Both the position numbers and the translations under genes were made by a program. DNA of 6,433 nucleotides. It comes from Salinirussus sp. GTDB taxonomy: Archaea; Halobacteriota; Halobacteria; Halobacteriales; Haloarculaceae. Under the pieces are notes generated by a model. It did no database searches. It saw nothing but the letters and a program-made list of their open reading frames with translations, and was not told the origin of the DNA. The DNA lies in the NCBI GenBank assembly GCA_028275005.1, contig JAQCNN010000259.1, forward strand, positions 1 through 6,433, in the 5' to 3' direction. Shown one piece after another: positions 5,462-6,433 of the stretch (position 1 is its first letter; the number at the start of each line of letters is the position of its first letter).

Positions 5462-6433
5462 TCAGCCGTGTGTGGCCGACCAGACCCCCTGGACGCGGTC
5501 CATCCAGACCACGACCAGCACGTGGGGGAGGGTGAGGATCGCGATAAAGACGAGATACAACCCCGTTGCCTCCTCCAGTGTCGGTTCGACGGGCACCACG
5601 AGCCACAGCACCGCCAGGAACACGAGTGCGAGTGCGGTCAGGGGCAGTGCCTCCTTCAGGAAGCGGGCGAGCGCCCGTAGCACGTTCCCGGCCCGGAGGC
5701 TGTCGGCGGCCCGCCGGTCGACCCCGACGGCGCGGGCGATATGACGGACCGCATGCCACAGACAGAAGTAGACCCCGATGGCGAACACGGGCGGGACGGT
5801 CAGGAAGTACACCCAGAGGAGTGTCGTCTCGCCGGCGTCGACCAGCCACGACCGGCCGCCACCGAGGGGGTCCTCGGCGAGCACGTACCCGCGGGCAAGC
5901 ACGGCGACGGTGAGGAGGCCGAACCCGGCGCCGAGTGCCAGCCGCGTCCCCCCGGTGAACAGCCAGCTCAGGTCGGCGGCGGTCCCGCCAAAGGGGGTGA
6001 CAAAGGAGCCGACCACCTCACGATAGACGCCCGGAAAGCCAAGCAGCGGGACGAGCATCGGCAGACCGCCCCGGACGACCATCGTCGCCACCCGCCCCGG
6101 ACGGTCGAGGTGGTCGGCCCCGAGCAGCCCGACGATAGGGTACAACTCCCCCTGACCCCAGTGAAACCACGTCACGAGGATAAAGAGGGCAGCCGCGGGA
6201 ACGGGGGCGAGAAACCACAACAGCGTGTAGGCGGCTCCAACGACCACGTACAGCAGTGAGACGGCGGCGACCAGCCGGAGTGTCACCTCGCCGGCGACCG
6301 CCCGCGGCAGCGCGACGTAGTCGATAGCGCCGTGTGGGAGGCCAAAGGCGACCACACTCGCGAGCAGCGGGACGTACCGCCAGGCCTCCGGAACCCGGAC
6401 GCCCGCGGCGCCGACGAGTGCGAGGGCACCGAG
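5462..6433 (-). CDS. Brp/Blh-type beta-carotene 15,15'-dioxygenase, N-terminus missing
   Basis: The reading frame is open to the window edge, so the gene starts outside; 323 residues are present and probably few are missing, as family members are usually about 330-360 long. This integral membrane, iron-dependent enzyme cleaves beta-carotene with O2 into two retinal molecules, the chromophore of haloarchaeal rhodopsins. Numbering the fragment from the edge, conserved His residues fall in GLPHGAIDY (His34), WFHWGQGEL (His91) and LWHAVRHIARAVG (His227, His231); TLPHVLVV (His304) is also family-like. At least six or seven long hydrophobic segments fit a multi-span membrane protein. A GTG at 6355 is not a sensible start because the family-like sequence WRYVPLLAS lies upstream in frame. 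The gene is 62 bp ahead of atpD on the same strand. Whether it is brp or blh cannot be told without a neighbouring rhodopsin gene. Confidence 0.9.
   Translation of the reverse strand, partial: LGALALVGAAGVRVPEAWRYVPLLASVVAFGLPHGAIDYVALPRAVAGEVTLRLVAAVSLLYVVVGAAYTLLWFLAPVPAAALFILVTWFHWGQGELYPIVGLLGADHLDRPGRVATMVVRGGLPMLVPLLGFPGVYREVVGSFVTPFGGTAADLSWLFTGGTRLALGAGFGLLTVAVLARGYVLAEDPLGGGRSWLVDAGETTLLWVYFLTVPPVFAIGVYFCLWHAVRHIARAVGVDRRAADSLRAGNVLRALARFLKEALPLTALALVFLAVLWLVVPVEPTLEEATGLYLVFIAILTLPHVLVVVWMDRVQGVWSATHG

Noticed and set aside
5741..6259. Plus-strand 172-codon acidic/Pro-rich frame opposite brp/blh
   Set aside because: Its composition looks haloarchaeal, but the minus strand encodes a multi-span protein with all the Brp/Blh His motifs, and no promoter or family motif supports the plus-strand frame.

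Overview
The window looks like chromosomal DNA from a haloarchaeon (class Halobacteria). It is very GC-rich, its proteins are strongly acidic, the promoters are of archaeal TATA/BRE type, and Shine-Dalgarno motifs are almost absent at the gene starts. It holds archaeal-type translation and ATP synthase genes, namely an aRF1 with NIKS and GGQ motifs and an A-type ATP synthase subunit D. The genus cannot be told from the sequence alone.

Layout from left to right: (1) positions 1-143 (+), the C-terminal end of a cyclase/kynurenine-formamidase-like metal hydrolase; (2) 273-2012 (+), argS, arginyl-tRNA synthetase; (3) 2027-2863 (-), a MinD/ParA-type ATPase with an acidic C-terminal tail ending in a short Gly/Phe motif; (4) 2983-4221 (+), prf1, the archaeal peptide chain release factor aRF1; (5) 4236-4640 (-), a small zinc-ribbon protein resembling the haloarchaeal DUF6276 family; (6) 4701-5399 (-), atpD, the rotor-stalk subunit of the A-type ATP synthase, with an added poly-glutamate tail; (7) 5462-6433 (-), a Brp/Blh-type beta-carotene 15,15'-dioxygenase that makes retinal, with its N-terminus cut off by the window edge. 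No intergenic stretch exceeds about 130 bp, and no tRNA, rRNA, CRISPR or mobile element was seen.

argS and prf1 serve translation (charging tRNA-Arg; termination at all three stop codons). The MinD-like gene between them is transcribed divergently from prf1 and converges on argS. brp/blh, atpD and the zinc-ribbon gene lie on one strand with about 60 bp gaps. Each of atpD and the zinc-ribbon gene has an AT-rich element about 26 bp before its ATG, so they may be separate leaderless transcripts rather than one operon. Retinal synthesis next to an ATP synthase gene is suggestive, because retinal pumps feed the proton gradient used by the synthase, but adjacency alone does not prove a functional link.

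Most of the window is conserved housekeeping DNA, and I do not see a clear undescribed system. The points most worth a second look are the MinD-like protein's tail motif, the poly-Glu extension of AtpD, the zinc-ribbon protein of unknown function, the near-palindromic TATA element between minD and prf1, and the uniform promoter-to-start spacing.
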